Shown here piece by piece: positions 1 to 8,763 of a stretch of 64,000 nt of DNA. Below the pieces are notes generated by a model, which ran no database searches, was not told the origin of the DNA, and was given only the letters and a program-made list of their open reading frames with translations. The DNA comes from Ruminococcus gauvreauii (GTDB taxonomy: Bacteria > Bacillota > Clostridia > Lachnospirales > Lachnospiraceae). How positions within the stretch are numbered: position 1 is the first letter of the stretch; the number at the start of each line of letters is the position of its first letter. The translations under genes were made by a program, and so were the position numbers. The stretch lies in assembly GCF_025151995.1 (NCBI RefSeq), contig NZ_CP102290.1:1612001-1676000 (forward strand), in the 5' to 3' direction.

Positions 1-162
1 GCACTGGCTGTCTTGGGCGAGACCGGCATGCTCCAGAACGAAGAACTGTCCATGACACGGAAAGTACTCTCCGCGGCCGCTCTCACATATGTAGCCAGTG
101 CAGCTTCTGCGATCCTTCAGCTGCTGCGGCTGGTGCTTCTGAGTAACCGCAGAAATGATTAA
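1..162 (+). CDS. C-terminal end of a YugP-like zinc metallopeptidase (partial)
   Basis: Frame 1 is open from the window edge to a TAA at 160-162 and gives 53 residues. The end (LSAAALTYVASAASAILQLL then a short basic tail) resembles the last membrane segment of the YugP family of neutral zinc membrane peptidases. The catalytic HExxH would lie upstream, outside the window, so only the tail supports the name. A strong hairpin terminator follows about 20 bases after the stop, so this is the 3' end of a transcript. Confidence 0.6.
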   Translation, partial: ALAVLGETGMLQNEELSMTRKVLSAAALTYVASAASAILQLLRLVLLSNRRND

Positions 163-181
163 AATGTTATAATACACGCCC

Positions 182-221
182 AAAAAACTGACCTTCAGAC
201 CATGCTGAAGGCCAGTTTTTT
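182..221. terminator. Intrinsic terminator between convergent genes
   Basis: An inverted repeat (AAAACTG-CCTTCAG and CTGAAGG-CAGTTTT with a short CAT-type loop) is A-rich on the left and T-rich on the right. It can therefore end transcription of the peptidase gene on the plus strand and of the UroD-like gene on the minus strand. Confidence 0.85.
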
Positions 222-242
222 ATACTTTGTTCCAGAAACTGA

Positions 243-1481
243 CTAGTATTTTCCAATTTCCCAGGTCGTCTCCGCCCAGGCATCCATATTCTCCTTTTTC
301 GCCTCATCCAGCACGATGGAACAGTCCATGATGAATCCGCCTCCCGGAGCCCCGATGTCCATGACCTTCTTGGTTTCCTCTATCACACGTTCTCTGCTGC
401 CGTAAGCCAGCAGCGGTGTGGGTACATTTCCGCAGATACACGAAGTCTGTCCCACAATACGTTTCGCCTCCGCCAGGTCTACATCCTCGAACATGTAGAT
501 TACTTTCCCCTTCGGAACATCCGCTATGATATCCAGCCGGTGATTGTATGCACCCTCGCAGAATACGTACGGTGTCACACCGATATCGATGAGCGCCATG
601 ATCAATGCCTTCAGACCCGGCCAGTAAAACTTCCGGTAATTGTCGGGGCTCATAAATGCGTCGATTCCTGCATGCAGCGGAATAAACATAAACTCAAGAT
701 TTGCGGCTTTCGCAGAAGCAACGGCACCTTCCACGCAGAGAGGCGTCATGTACTCCAGTGCCGCCAGCAGCTCATCCGGATTATCGTAGATATCGTTTAC
801 CGTATTCATGAATCCGCGGATATTATCACCGAACATATCAAACGGACATGTCTGCGCGCCCGCCGCCCCCAGCGGGAATCCTCTCGCCGCAATCGCACCT
901 ACGATCTGGTTCAGACCGCCAAACCATTTGGCTGCCGCTTCCCCGCCCCGCATCAGTGTCTGCAGCGCCGACTGCACTTCCGGATCTGCAAAGGATGCCA
1001 GTCCGATATACAGCGCATATTCCACAGGATTGTTAAAGCTGATCTTTGACAGCCCCGCTAATCCCGCAAATTTCCTGGGATATACTTTCGTCATAAAAAA
1101 GTGGCTCGGATCGTGCAGAAATTCCGGGTATTCGTCGTCCATCAGATAGCATTTGTCATGAATCTGAAACGATGCATCCAACTTCAGCCCGCTCTCAGGC
1201 CCCGGGCATTTCAAATACGTACTGCCCATCAGCTCCGGCGGATCTGTCGGATACATAACGGGTGCCCATGCAAGATCGGGTGCGTAATCATCCAGAAATC
1301 CCATGACGCCCGGTGCAACATTTCTGATATCTTTCATTGCATCATACATGGAAATTCCATAGCCTCTGGCGTAGTAATTTCCGATCTTCGGCGCAAACGG
1401 CACGCGGTCAGGCTCCCTCAGCTCTATCACATCGCGAATCCGTTTCTTTCTTCCCTCTAAACTGTCGCTCTGTTTTCCCAT
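243..1481 (-). CDS. Uroporphyrinogen decarboxylase (URO-D) family methyltransferase-like protein
   Basis: A 412-residue soluble protein of the URO-D fold superfamily. In anaerobes most such stand-alone members are thought to act as corrinoid or thiol methyltransferases (MtaA/MtbA type) rather than in haem synthesis. N-terminal residues RKKRIRDVIELREPDRVPF are the usual opening of this group. Near residue 307 it has FCEG where MtaA-type enzymes have HxCG, then a CGNVP motif near residue 351 and a Cys in the C-terminal GGFIMDC segment, so a metal or thiol site is possible but not canonical. Start: an ATG at 1487 directly abuts the AGGAGG (zero spacing), so I prefer the ATG at 1481, six bases from it. 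The gene stands alone with its own promoter and terminator. The substrate is unknown. A second URO-D protein lies in the sulfatase operon at 57.9-59.0 kb. Confidence 0.8.
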   Translation of the reverse strand: MGKQSDSLEGRKKRIRDVIELREPDRVPFAPKIGNYYARGYGISMYDAMKDIRNVAPGVMGFLDDYAPDLAWAPVMYPTDPPELMGSTYLKCPGPESGLKLDASFQIHDKCYLMDDEYPEFLHDPSHFFMTKVYPRKFAGLAGLSKISFNNPVEYALYIGLASFADPEVQSALQTLMRGGEAAAKWFGGLNQIVGAIAARGFPLGAAGAQTCPFDMFGDNIRGFMNTVNDIYDNPDELLAALEYMTPLCVEGAVASAKAANLEFMFIPLHAGIDAFMSPDNYRKFYWPGLKALIMALIDIGVTPYVFCEGAYNHRLDIIADVPKGKVIYMFEDVDLAEAKRIVGQTSCICGNVPTPLLAYGSRERVIEETKKVMDIGAPGGGFIMDCSIVLDEAKKENMDAWAETTWEIGKY

Positions 1482-1536
1482 ATTCATCCTCCTTTCAGAT
1501 ACTCAATAAGTTCCTCCGCAATAATTCTGTATCTAT

Positions 1537-1565
1537 ATCTTAGCACACGCAAATTGTTCAGTCAA
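1537..1565 (-). promoter_or_regulatory. Sigma-A type promoter of the URO-D gene
   Basis: On the minus strand TTGACT (1565-1560), a 17-base spacer and TAAGAT (1542-1537) lie about 50 bases before the gene's ribosome site. Spacing is ideal and both boxes are close to consensus. Confidence 0.7.
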
Positions 1566-1643
1566 TATTCAGGTAATTTTCCTTGCTTTTTACAATTCTT
1601 TGTGCACTATTACTATTTTATGCTGTATTTGTACTTAGATGAA

Positions 1644-1679
1644 CAAAAAACCGCGTCATGGATTCTCTCCACGACACGG
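1644..1679 (-). terminator. Terminator of the deacetylase/foldase operon
   Basis: On the minus strand a 12-bp stem with G-T pairs (CCGTGTCGTGGA / TCCATGACGCGG) is followed by TTTTTTG, just after the lipoprotein gene stop. Confidence 0.85.
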
Positions 1680-1692
1680 TTGTCTGTACATC

Positions 1693-2898
1693 TTATTCGG
1701 CTGCTTCTTCCGTAGCTTCCGGTGTTTCCTCAGCGCCCTCATCTGCTGCACCGTCATCTGCCTGTTCTGAATCTGATCCTGCATCTGCAGCAACTTCTTT
1801 AATCTTGGCATTATCTACAATAAAGTCGGTTACTCTCTGAAGCATAATAGACTGGTATACGCTCTCTTCTCCATACTGCTTGTAAAGCTCATCCTCCGTC
1901 ATGCTGTACTGCTCCAGATATCTATCCAAAGCCTCTTTATACTCATCGTCATCTGTGCTGAAGCCTTCTTTGTCAGCAATCGCCTTCATGACAAGCATCT
2001 GAGCGGCAACATTCTGCCCATATGCCTCTTTCTGAGCCTCATAGTCCTCCTTGCTGACACCCTGCGCCTCAATATACTCATCAATCGTCTGGCTGGAATA
2101 ATCTGCATATGTCTTAATCTGGCTCTCGAATACTTCTTTTCCATAATTCAGCAGCTCTTCCGGATATTCATTGATCGTGGAGGCACTGACTACCTGCTGC
2201 CATGCCGTCGTCGAGAGACTCTCTGTGGCCTGGCTCTCATAGTAATCTTCCAGATCCTTGCGTATTCCCTCGCGATACTCATCTACTGTTTTAAATTCGG
2301 AGTTAGCCGCAACCCATTCATCACTGATCTCTGTTGCCGGACGTTTGATCGCATTGATCGTAACTGTAAACACAACATCCTTACCGCCCATTTCCTCTGA
2401 GTAGTCCTCTGGAAATGTCAGGTTCAGTTCCACAGTCTGTCCCTTTGTTGTCCCAACCAGTCCATCCTCAAACCCCTCGATAAACTGTCCTGACCCAATT
2501 GTCAGATCTGATCCCTCTGCACTTCCGCCGTCGAATTCTTTTCCGTCCACTTTACCAACAAAGTCGATGTTGACGGTATCCCCCTCTTCCACCTTCGCAT
2601 TTTCGTCTGTCAGTTCGACCGGCGATGAGGACAACGCATATGTGATCTCAGAATCAATGTTCTCGTCGGTGACCTGCGTCACCTTCTTTTCCACCGTAAT
2701 TCCATTATATTCTCCGAGCGTGATACTCTTTTCCATGTCAATATCATCCATGGAAGGCATCTTCGGTCCGCTTGCCTCCTCATCGGCTGTCTCTGTTTTG
2801 GGCTCGCTTTCTTTCTCCTTATCAGACTTGGCACATCCTGAGATCATCGTCGCTGCCATAAAGACACACAGCAGCCCGCTCAATATTCTTTTTTTCAT
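1693..2898 (-). CDS. Trigger-factor-like / FKBP-type peptidyl-prolyl isomerase lipoprotein
   Basis: The product is an exported foldase of about 401 residues. The N-terminus MKKRILSGLL, a hydrophobic stretch and a lipobox (MISGC) predict a lipoprotein on the outer face of the membrane. It is followed by an acidic linker. Residues about 100-190 match the FKBP fold as found in trigger factor (VEEGDTVNIDFVGKVDGKEFDGG... and GKDVVFTVTINAIK). The rest is a helical trigger-factor C-domain-like region that would hold client proteins, and the tail is very acidic (EEAAE). Start: the ATG at 2898 has GAGG six bases upstream; in-frame upstream Met codons are less well placed. It is the last gene of a three-gene unit after two deacetylases, so it may help fold envelope proteins, although that role is inference. 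Confidence 0.8.
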   Translation of the reverse strand: MKKRILSGLLCVFMAATMISGCAKSDKEKESEPKTETADEEASGPKMPSMDDIDMEKSITLGEYNGITVEKKVTQVTDENIDSEITYALSSSPVELTDENAKVEEGDTVNIDFVGKVDGKEFDGGSAEGSDLTIGSGQFIEGFEDGLVGTTKGQTVELNLTFPEDYSEEMGGKDVVFTVTINAIKRPATEISDEWVAANSEFKTVDEYREGIRKDLEDYYESQATESLSTTAWQQVVSASTINEYPEELLNYGKEVFESQIKTYADYSSQTIDEYIEAQGVSKEDYEAQKEAYGQNVAAQMLVMKAIADKEGFSTDDDEYKEALDRYLEQYSMTEDELYKQYGEESVYQSIMLQRVTDFIVDNAKIKEVAADAGSDSEQADDGAADEGAEETPEATEEAAE

Positions 2899-2937
2899 AA
2901 TAATCCTCATAATCCTTTCTGTCACGTAAATCGTGTA

Positions 2938-4575
2938 TTATTCCGCCCCATCCCAGACCTCAAGGCCTGTCTTCGGGCGGTTTGTATCAAACACCGCTGA
3001 TACATCAAATAAATCCGAGAGTTTATCCGCACCGTTGTAAAGATCCTGATACATACGGTAACCATCCAGGTTTCTTCTCCCCTGGCGCACATAATTTTCA
3101 CGGATCTGTACCCAGTATTCATTGGAGTCCACATTGCAGAAGAACCGGAATCCCTGATCCCGGAGATAATTATACGTCTGATTATCATCCGTATAATCCG
3201 TCCAGCTTGCGATATCCGTTCCGAACGGATACAGGATAATATCCGTAGGCCCGATCACATTTGCGACACGTTCCTGCCATTTATCGGCGTCTTCCTTAAC
3301 CTTCTCAAAACTGCTTCCGTAGCTGATATGGCCGTAGCTGTGGCTGGCAAGTTCCCAGCCGTCATCAATGAGTGCCTGAACAACCGGCTTTGCAGCTTCA
3401 ATCTCTTCCTGATAATTGAATACTCCGTACTCCTCTGCATTTTTATTGCCTTCTTCCGCCGTCTTAGCAAGATCCGGATCCGTACGGTATCCCAGCACGC
3501 CGTTGTATCCCGTAAATGCCAGAATCGCCTTCGCACCCTTATAGGAAAAATCAGGATGCTCATCGATAAATTCATTCAGCACCGGCACGAGGTCATACGC
3601 CCCCGTCACAGTCGTACCATCCTGCTGAATATACTCCGTCGTCGGGCGTCCGTCCTCACCCACCACCATCCGGGATGCGTAGCCGTCACCTATCATGTAA
3701 AAATAGTAACAGACGTCATCCTGTGACATCACAAACGGTTTCTTCCCCTCCGGAAGCATGATTTTCCCTTTTGTAAATATGGTCTCGCCGTTTTCCCCGG
3801 TTGTCTCCTCCACCATATCATGGATTCTGACAAGGACATAACCACGGTCATACATCTGCTGCAAAATTCCTTTGAATTCGTCAATCGTCGTCATGACCTG
3901 GTTGTAATCGCCGATCTTATATTCGTCTGCCCCGGACAGATTCCAGGTGATTGAAGGATCGGCGACCAGAATGTGAAAGAATACGTGCGGTATGGTCTCC
4001 ACATCGGCTTCTACCAGCTTTGACCTGGCAGCCTCGTACTCCCCGATCTTTGCCTGGGCGGCGCTGTCTTCCTTCGCCTCAGTCTGCAGCAGTTCAATCG
4101 CTCCGTCATAGTCATACCCCATCGCCAGGCGTTCTGCCCGGGCAACCGTGTCCTCCAGTTTCCTCTGCTTTTCATCGGCTTCTTTCTTCGCCTGTTCCTG
4201 CTGAACCTTTTCCTGCTCTTTCTTCTGACTGCTTCGCTTGACACCCCAGACGACGCCTCCGATACAGAGGATCAGCACAAGCGCGAGCACGCCGACAACC
4301 GTCAGGCGCATGATCATCGCCTTGCGCTTCCTCTGACGCTGGCGTTCCCGGCGGATCCGCTCACGTCTTCTGCGCTCCTCATCGGTCATATTGGAGGTAT
4401 CCTTTTTCTGGGACGCGGCTCTGTTCACAGACGGTCCCGCCGTTTTTTTTGCAGATGCGCTCTTTTTTCCGTCAGCCGTCTTGCCGGACTTTTTCTGATT
4501 CAGAAATCTGTCCTTCAGCCCGTCAATTTTGCTTTTGTTTTCTTTCTTAGCTTTTGCTTTATTCTCTTTTTCCAT
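2938..4575 (-). CDS. Membrane-anchored polysaccharide deacetylase-like protein (paralog 1)
   Basis: A 545-residue type II membrane protein. Residues 1-88 are a very basic, low-complexity cytoplasmic tail rich in Lys, Arg and Ala; residues about 89-111 form one membrane helix; a charged helical stretch (about 115-190) follows; the C-terminal half is a NodB-like deacetylase domain. Metal-site elements are visible: SQDDV with Asp286-Asp287 (the TFDDG position) and HSYGH with His412 and His416. The expected substrate is a cell-wall or surface N-acetylated glycan outside the membrane, but no substrate can be read from sequence. It lies 23 bases after its paralog and 39 bases before the foldase lipoprotein, consistent with one operon. 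The domain is more diverged than PgdA, so activity is likely but not certain. Confidence 0.82.
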   Translation of the reverse strand: MEKENKAKAKKENKSKIDGLKDRFLNQKKSGKTADGKKSASAKKTAGPSVNRAASQKKDTSNMTDEERRRRERIRRERQRQRKRKAMIMRLTVVGVLALVLILCIGGVVWGVKRSSQKKEQEKVQQEQAKKEADEKQRKLEDTVARAERLAMGYDYDGAIELLQTEAKEDSAAQAKIGEYEAARSKLVEADVETIPHVFFHILVADPSITWNLSGADEYKIGDYNQVMTTIDEFKGILQQMYDRGYVLVRIHDMVEETTGENGETIFTKGKIMLPEGKKPFVMSQDDVCYYFYMIGDGYASRMVVGEDGRPTTEYIQQDGTTVTGAYDLVPVLNEFIDEHPDFSYKGAKAILAFTGYNGVLGYRTDPDLAKTAEEGNKNAEEYGVFNYQEEIEAAKPVVQALIDDGWELASHSYGHISYGSSFEKVKEDADKWQERVANVIGPTDIILYPFGTDIASWTDYTDDNQTYNYLRDQGFRFFCNVDSNEYWVQIRENYVRQGRRNLDGYRMYQDLYNGADKLSDLFDVSAVFDTNRPKTGLEVWDGAE

Positions 4576-4598
4576 ACGTATTTTTCTGCCTGTTCTGC

Positions 4599-6074
4599 TT
4601 AAAGACTTGGAACGTCAGTCCTTCTCTTGTCGAGGACCGTAGCTGCATCAAACAGATCGCTCGTACGGTTCTTCTCACCATGAACATCGTTCCATAAACG
4701 GTAACCATCCAGATTTCTTCTTCCCTGGCGCAGGTAGTTGTCCCTGATCTGCAGGAAATACTGTGAAGAATCCACATTACAGTAAAAGTTAAATCCCTGG
4801 CTTTTGAAATATGAAAACTTTTCATTCTCCATGGTATAATCATGCCAGTCGGCAAGGTCCTGCCCATGGGCGAAAATTACGGTATCCGATCCCCCTATGA
4901 GCGGCGCCACATAGGACTGCCATTTTTCCGTATCCGCCTTGATCGTCTCCAGGCTGGAATCGCCGATTCTGATGTGTCCCCAGGTATGGCTCGCAAAATC
5001 CCATCCTGTTTCCTTGATGGCATCCGCCACCTTTGTCGCCTCGGCGACTTCTTTGTCCCAGTCAAAGTCCGGATGTTCAGCCATCCATTTCTGCTGATCC
5101 TCCGCCAGGTTTTCTTTCGTCTTATAAGCAATATCTGTCCGATATCCCAGGATGCCGTTATAACCGGTCAGCGCGACCGTTCCGCGCGCCCCGCGGTAAG
5201 CGCCGTCGGGATGCTCTTCCAGAAATTCATTCATCAGCGGAATGCAGTCGTACGCTCCTGTTACAACCGTTCCGTCATCCTGAATATATTCACATGTAGG
5301 TTTGCCGTCTTCACCGATCACCATCTTTGATGCGATCCCTCTCCCATCATAGCTGTGATAATAGCTCAGGTCATCCAGTGAGAGTACGAATGGTTTTTTC
5401 CCTTCCGGAAGCAGTATCTTGGCTTTCGTAAAATGAACCGTCCCGTCATCGTCAGTCGTCTGATTCACCAGATCGTGCAGTCTGACAAGGACGTATCCGT
5501 TGTCATACATCTGCTGTGTGATGGCATTAAACTCATCCACCGTCGTCATCCACTGGCAGAACCCTGCCGTTGCGCTGTCATTGCCTGTAAATGCCTTCTC
5601 CGGGTCAACCACGAGCGAATGATAGAAGACATGAGTGACCTGATCGATATTCACCGATTTCAGGGTTGACTTGGCAGCTTCGTAGGCGGCTATCTTAGCG
5701 ATGATATCCGCGTCTTTATCATAATTTTCAATCGACTTCAGCAGTTCTACTGCCTTGTCATAATCATAACCGACTGTTGCCAGCTCGGCATCCCTGATGA
5801 GCTGCTGACGCTTTTCATTTTCCGCTTCTTCAGCCTGAATCTGCCGTTCTTTCTCTGCTTTGGCCTCCTGCTTCTTCGACATTCCTTTTTTGACACCAAA
5901 AGCAACTCCCGCAATGCAGCCTATGAGAATCAAAATCAGCACGCCAAGCGTTGCAGCGCGCAGCATCATAGCACGTCTCCTGCGCTGTCTTCTGCGTTCC
6001 CTGCGTCTTTCCTCAATTCTTCTGCGCTGTTTTGGATCTAACTGCTCCAGATTTCGTCTTTGGTCGTTTCCCAT
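4599..6074 (-). CDS. Membrane-anchored polysaccharide deacetylase-like protein (paralog 2)
   Basis: A 491-residue tandem paralog of the next gene with the same layout: an Arg-rich cytoplasmic tail (residues 1-38), one membrane helix (about 39-61), a charged helix and a NodB-like domain. The metal-site motifs are SLDDL (Asp234-Asp235) and HTWGH (His363, His367). Long shared segments such as GYVLVR, LLPEGKKPFV, and the NYLRQGRRNLDGYR / NYVRQGRRNLDGYR region show a local duplication. The basic tail before the helix is unusually long for a deacetylase and could bind cytoplasmic partners or nucleic acid, which is inference. It is the first gene of the three-gene unit and has an extended -10 box upstream. 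Confidence 0.82.
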   Translation of the reverse strand: MGNDQRRNLEQLDPKQRRRIEERRRERRRQRRRRAMMLRAATLGVLILILIGCIAGVAFGVKKGMSKKQEAKAEKERQIQAEEAENEKRQQLIRDAELATVGYDYDKAVELLKSIENYDKDADIIAKIAAYEAAKSTLKSVNIDQVTHVFYHSLVVDPEKAFTGNDSATAGFCQWMTTVDEFNAITQQMYDNGYVLVRLHDLVNQTTDDDGTVHFTKAKILLPEGKKPFVLSLDDLSYYHSYDGRGIASKMVIGEDGKPTCEYIQDDGTVVTGAYDCIPLMNEFLEEHPDGAYRGARGTVALTGYNGILGYRTDIAYKTKENLAEDQQKWMAEHPDFDWDKEVAEATKVADAIKETGWDFASHTWGHIRIGDSSLETIKADTEKWQSYVAPLIGGSDTVIFAHGQDLADWHDYTMENEKFSYFKSQGFNFYCNVDSSQYFLQIRDNYLRQGRRNLDGYRLWNDVHGEKNRTSDLFDAATVLDKRRTDVPSL

Positions 6075-6106
6075 TGCTGAATCCCCTATCCTACATATTC
6101 TGTTTC

Positions 6107-6112
6107 ATTATA
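6107..6112 (-). promoter_or_regulatory. Extended -10 box for the deacetylase operon
   Basis: The minus strand reads TGCTATAAT, a perfect extended -10, about 33 bases before the first deacetylase gene. No convincing -35 is seen at 17 bases, which fits an extended -10 promoter. Confidence 0.6.
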
Positions 6113-6167
6113 GCACATCCTTACCTGTTTTCTATCATTTTTTCAACAATTCAGCAAAAATTTATAT

Positions 6168-6196
6168 TTGCCTTTTAAAACAAAGGATGATACAAT
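6168..6196 (+). promoter_or_regulatory. Promoter of the small membrane protein gene
   Basis: TTGCCT (6168-6173), a 17-base spacer and TACAAT (6191-6196) on the plus strand, followed by AAGGAGG at about 6220 and the ATG at 6232. It is divergent from the deacetylase promoter. Confidence 0.65.
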
Positions 6197-6231
6197 GTGC
6201 TATGATAAAGAGAGGGTGAAGGAGGTTACTC

Positions 6232-6681
6232 ATGAAGGTCTGGCATATTTTGCTGATTATTTTAATTATACTTATTGTAGTACTGATCGTACTGTATTTC
6301 CTTGGAAAAAAAGCACAGAAAAAGCAGGAAGCACAGAAGGAACAAATCGACGCATCCAAGCAACAGGTGTCTATGCTGATTATAGATAAAAAGCGACTGC
6401 CGATAAAAGAGTCCGGACTTCCGCAGATGGTCATCGACCAGACGCCGAAACTGATGCGGCGCACCAAGCTTCCGATCGTCAAGGCAAAGGTAGGTCCAAA
6501 GATTACAACTCTCGTCGCGGACGAAAAAATCTATGACCTGATTCCGGTCAAGAAAGAGGTCAAGGCGATGGTAAGCGGCATCTATATCGTAGAGGTACGC
6601 GGTATGCGCGGCCCGCTGGAAGCACCTGAGAAGAAAAAGGGATTTTTCAAGCGTCTGCGCAGCAAGGCGGCAGGTAAGTAA
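6232..6681 (+). CDS. Single-pass membrane protein of unknown function
   Basis: I do not recognise a family. The 149-residue product starts with a strongly hydrophobic helix (residues about 4-24), then a Lys/Gln-rich helical stretch, then a compact domain of about 90 residues with motifs TKLPIVKAKVGPKITTLVADEKIYDLIPVKKEVKAMVSGIYIVEVRG, which looks like a small beta-rich fold, and ends in a basic tail. The cytoplasm is the likely location of the C-terminal domain because of the Lys after the helix. The start is well supported by AAGGAGG six bases before the ATG and by an upstream promoter. It is transcribed alone and ends at a terminator shared with the facing gene. Confidence 0.7.
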   Translation: MKVWHILLIILIILIVVLIVLYFLGKKAQKKQEAQKEQIDASKQQVSMLIIDKKRLPIKESGLPQMVIDQTPKLMRRTKLPIVKAKVGPKITTLVADEKIYDLIPVKKEVKAMVSGIYIVEVRGMRGPLEAPEKKKGFFKRLRSKAAGK

Positions 6682-6691
6682 TCAACACCGG

Positions 6692-6748
6692 AAATCAAAA
6701 GAAGCCAAAGATTCAGCTTAACGCGAAATCTTTGGCTTCTTTTGATTT
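6692..6748. terminator. Bidirectional terminator overlapping the end of the DUF1934 gene
   Basis: A perfect 22-bp inverted repeat (6692-6713 and 6727-6748) starts AAATCAAAAG and ends CTTTTGATTT, so both strands give a hairpin with a T-rich side. The right arm encodes the last residues of the minus-strand DUF1934 protein, whose stop codon (6713-6715) sits at the loop edge. Confidence 0.85.
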
Positions 6749-7171
6749 GATATTCATCTCAAGAGAACAGTCTGCAACGTGTTCCTCATTCACCTCCAGC
6801 GCATATTCAACCTTCACATCAATATTGTCCTCCGCCTCTGAGATTTTTACATGGGTTGCAGCAATTCCCATCTGCATCGTGCCGAACGGTGTGGTGTAGT
6901 AGGAGATATTCTTTTTGTTTTCCTCAAACACCATATGTACATTGATCACGCCTTTCTTTCTGACCTCCAGAACATCCCCTGAGATCTTCAGAATATTTTT
7001 GGCATCCTCCGCAAACCCTTCAAACGCCTCGTCATATCTGACATAATGCTTACCGTTTCGCTGGTAGTACTCTCCTACTGTGATCACTTCCACCGGATCC
7101 GTATCATCATCATAGGCCTCTCCGCTCATAAACTGAAGTCCCTTGATGCTGATCAATACTTGTTTTGTCAT
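6713..7171 (-). CDS. DUF1934 domain beta-barrel protein (YwiB-like)
   Basis: A 152-residue cytoplasmic protein matching the DUF1934 family, which has a small calycin-like beta-barrel and no established reaction. Typical features are the N-terminal VLISIKGLQ..., a YYQRNGKHYVRYDE segment and a C-terminal alternating pattern (VKVEYALEVNEEHVADCSLEMNI). It starts 11 bases after the glutamate racemase stop, with GAAAGG before the ATG, so the two are probably cotranscribed. The last codons form one arm of a terminator hairpin. Confidence 0.85.
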   Translation of the reverse strand: MTKQVLISIKGLQFMSGEAYDDDTDPVEVITVGEYYQRNGKHYVRYDEAFEGFAEDAKNILKISGDVLEVRKKGVINVHMVFEENKKNISYYTTPFGTMQMGIAATHVKISEAEDNIDVKVEYALEVNEEHVADCSLEMNIKSKEAKDFALS

Positions 7172-7182
7172 ACTGTACCTTT

Positions 7183-8004
7183 CTAATACTCCTCGATATT
7201 TACCTGCTGTGTCACACGCACGTCATACGGCAGGATAGAGTTTGCAAATTGTTTAAATTTTTCCGCTGCGTCACTCACATAGAAGCGGTAAGGAAACTCT
7301 TCTTCTTTCACCCCCGGATTATCCATATCCAGTTTTTTCAGCAGACTTCCCAGTTCCCGTGCAGTCTCATACGCCGGATTTACAAGTTCAACCGCATCCC
7401 CCATGATTTTCTTCACAGTGCCTCGAAGCAGCGGATAATGGGTGCATCCCAGTATCAGAGAATCTATATTCTCGTTTTTAAGTTCCTTCAGATAACGCCG
7501 GGCGACCTCGTCTGTCACAGGGTCTTTCAGCCACCCCTCCTCGACAAGCGGGACAAAAAGCGGGCACGCTTTCCCTACCACCGTGATTTCCGGATCGATC
7601 TCGCAGATAAAACTGCGGTACATATGACTTTGTATCGTGCTTTCTGTCCCGATAACCCCGATCCTCCGGTTCTTTGTAACCGCCGCCGCCACACGGGCGC
7701 CCGGTTTCACCACACCGATGATCGGTATATCGAGTTCTTTTTCTATCGCTTCCAGTGCAAGCGCACTGGCCGTATTGCAGGCAACGACAATCGCCTTGAC
7801 ATCCTGTGTGCGAAGAAAACGGATAATCTGCCGGGAGTAGCGGATGACTGTCTCTTTAGATTTGCTGCCATACGGCACACGTGCGGTATCCCCGAAATAC
7901 ACGATCCGTTCGGCAGGCAGATTCCGCATGATCTCACGCGCAACCGTCAAACCGCCCACGCCCGAATCAAAGACCCCGATCGGGGCCAGTCTGTCTATGC
8001 TCAT
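7183..8004 (-). CDS. murI: Glutamate racemase
   Basis: Converts L-glutamate to D-glutamate in the cytoplasm for peptidoglycan synthesis. The product has 273 residues from the ATG at 8004, which is five bases after GGAGAA; a Met codon seven residues upstream has no ribosome site. Diagnostic elements are FDSGVGGLTV near the N-terminus, the catalytic cysteines in ACNTASA (about Cys76) and GCTHYP (about Cys187), and the VYFGDTARVPYG motif. A TATAAT lies about 40 bases upstream without a clear -35. It is followed at 11 bases by the DUF1934 gene. Confidence 0.95.
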   Translation of the reverse strand: MSIDRLAPIGVFDSGVGGLTVAREIMRNLPAERIVYFGDTARVPYGSKSKETVIRYSRQIIRFLRTQDVKAIVVACNTASALALEAIEKELDIPIIGVVKPGARVAAAVTKNRRIGVIGTESTIQSHMYRSFICEIDPEITVVGKACPLFVPLVEEGWLKDPVTDEVARRYLKELKNENIDSLILGCTHYPLLRGTVKKIMGDAVELVNPAYETARELGSLLKKLDMDNPGVKEEEFPYRFYVSDAAEKFKQFANSILPYDVRVTQQVNIEEY

Positions 8005-8083
8005 ATCAGTTCTCCATTGTTTCACTTAGTCCTGTATCATTATAGTATTCTACCCCGATTACAGGAATAATTCAAGAAAAACA

Positions 8084-8704
8084 TCAGGAAAACCAGCGGA
8101 AGCGCACCTTCACCCGGCCTCCGTTCATGATTGTTTCGTATTCATCATCCGTCAGTACATGTGAGAGCTCTTCCTTTTTCTCCTCCGGAACAACAGCATG
8201 GACGGCATCGGTAAAGCACAGTCCGGGATACAGCACGCACCACCAGTTTCTTCCCTCGGCCTCCCCGATTCTGATCTGCAGCGCCTCATATTGCCCCGCC
8301 GGAAATGTACAGTCTCCGTATTCTTTCACCGGAAACCAGGTCGTTACCAGTCCGGCGCTGACGGGATAGTCGTAACCGTATTCTTTTACACGTTCATTTG
8401 CATAACTCTGTATCTGTGGAAGGTTTTCTTCGATCACTGACCGGCTCTCCTCAACCGACCGGGCACCTTTAAGCATCCCCTGCATCTCTTCCACCACATC
8501 GGCCTTCACCTGCATCTTCAGATCCTGATCCTCCTGCGAATTGCTGTTTGCCAGCACATGAAACCGTATCACGGAACGGGCGATCCCCTGCTGGACGGCT
8601 CCCTCGTTTATTTTTAAGATGCCGGCGGTGCATACTGCACACAGCAGCGCAGCCGCAAGCACTGATATCATAATATTTCTTTTTTTCCAAGTTATATTCC
8701 GCAT
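8084..8704 (-). CDS. spoIIR: Stage II sporulation protein R
   Basis: SpoIIR is made in the forespore and triggers SpoIIGA cleavage of pro-sigma-E in the mother cell. The 206-residue product has a basic N-terminus and a membrane/signal segment (about 10-30), followed by the family signature IRFHVLANSNSQEDQDLK and the conserved blocks DYPVSAGLVTTWFPVKEYGDCTFPAGQYEALQIRIG and WWCVLYPGLCF. The start has AGGAGG upstream. It lies 59 bases after the gerAC-like gene with no terminator between, so readthrough from the germination operon is possible. Confidence 0.95.
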   Translation of the reverse strand: MRNITWKKRNIMISVLAAALLCAVCTAGILKINEGAVQQGIARSVIRFHVLANSNSQEDQDLKMQVKADVVEEMQGMLKGARSVEESRSVIEENLPQIQSYANERVKEYGYDYPVSAGLVTTWFPVKEYGDCTFPAGQYEALQIRIGEAEGRNWWCVLYPGLCFTDAVHAVVPEEKKEELSHVLTDDEYETIMNGGRVKVRFRWFS

Positions 8705-8763
8705 GAAAAATACCTCCTGTCACCTCTTATCAGGAGTATGGTCATATTTTCCAGGTTTCATAC

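Noticed and set aside
243..1481. True uroporphyrinogen decarboxylase (hemE)
   Set aside because: No other haem gene is nearby and the residues around FCEG fit anaerobic methyltransferase-like members better.
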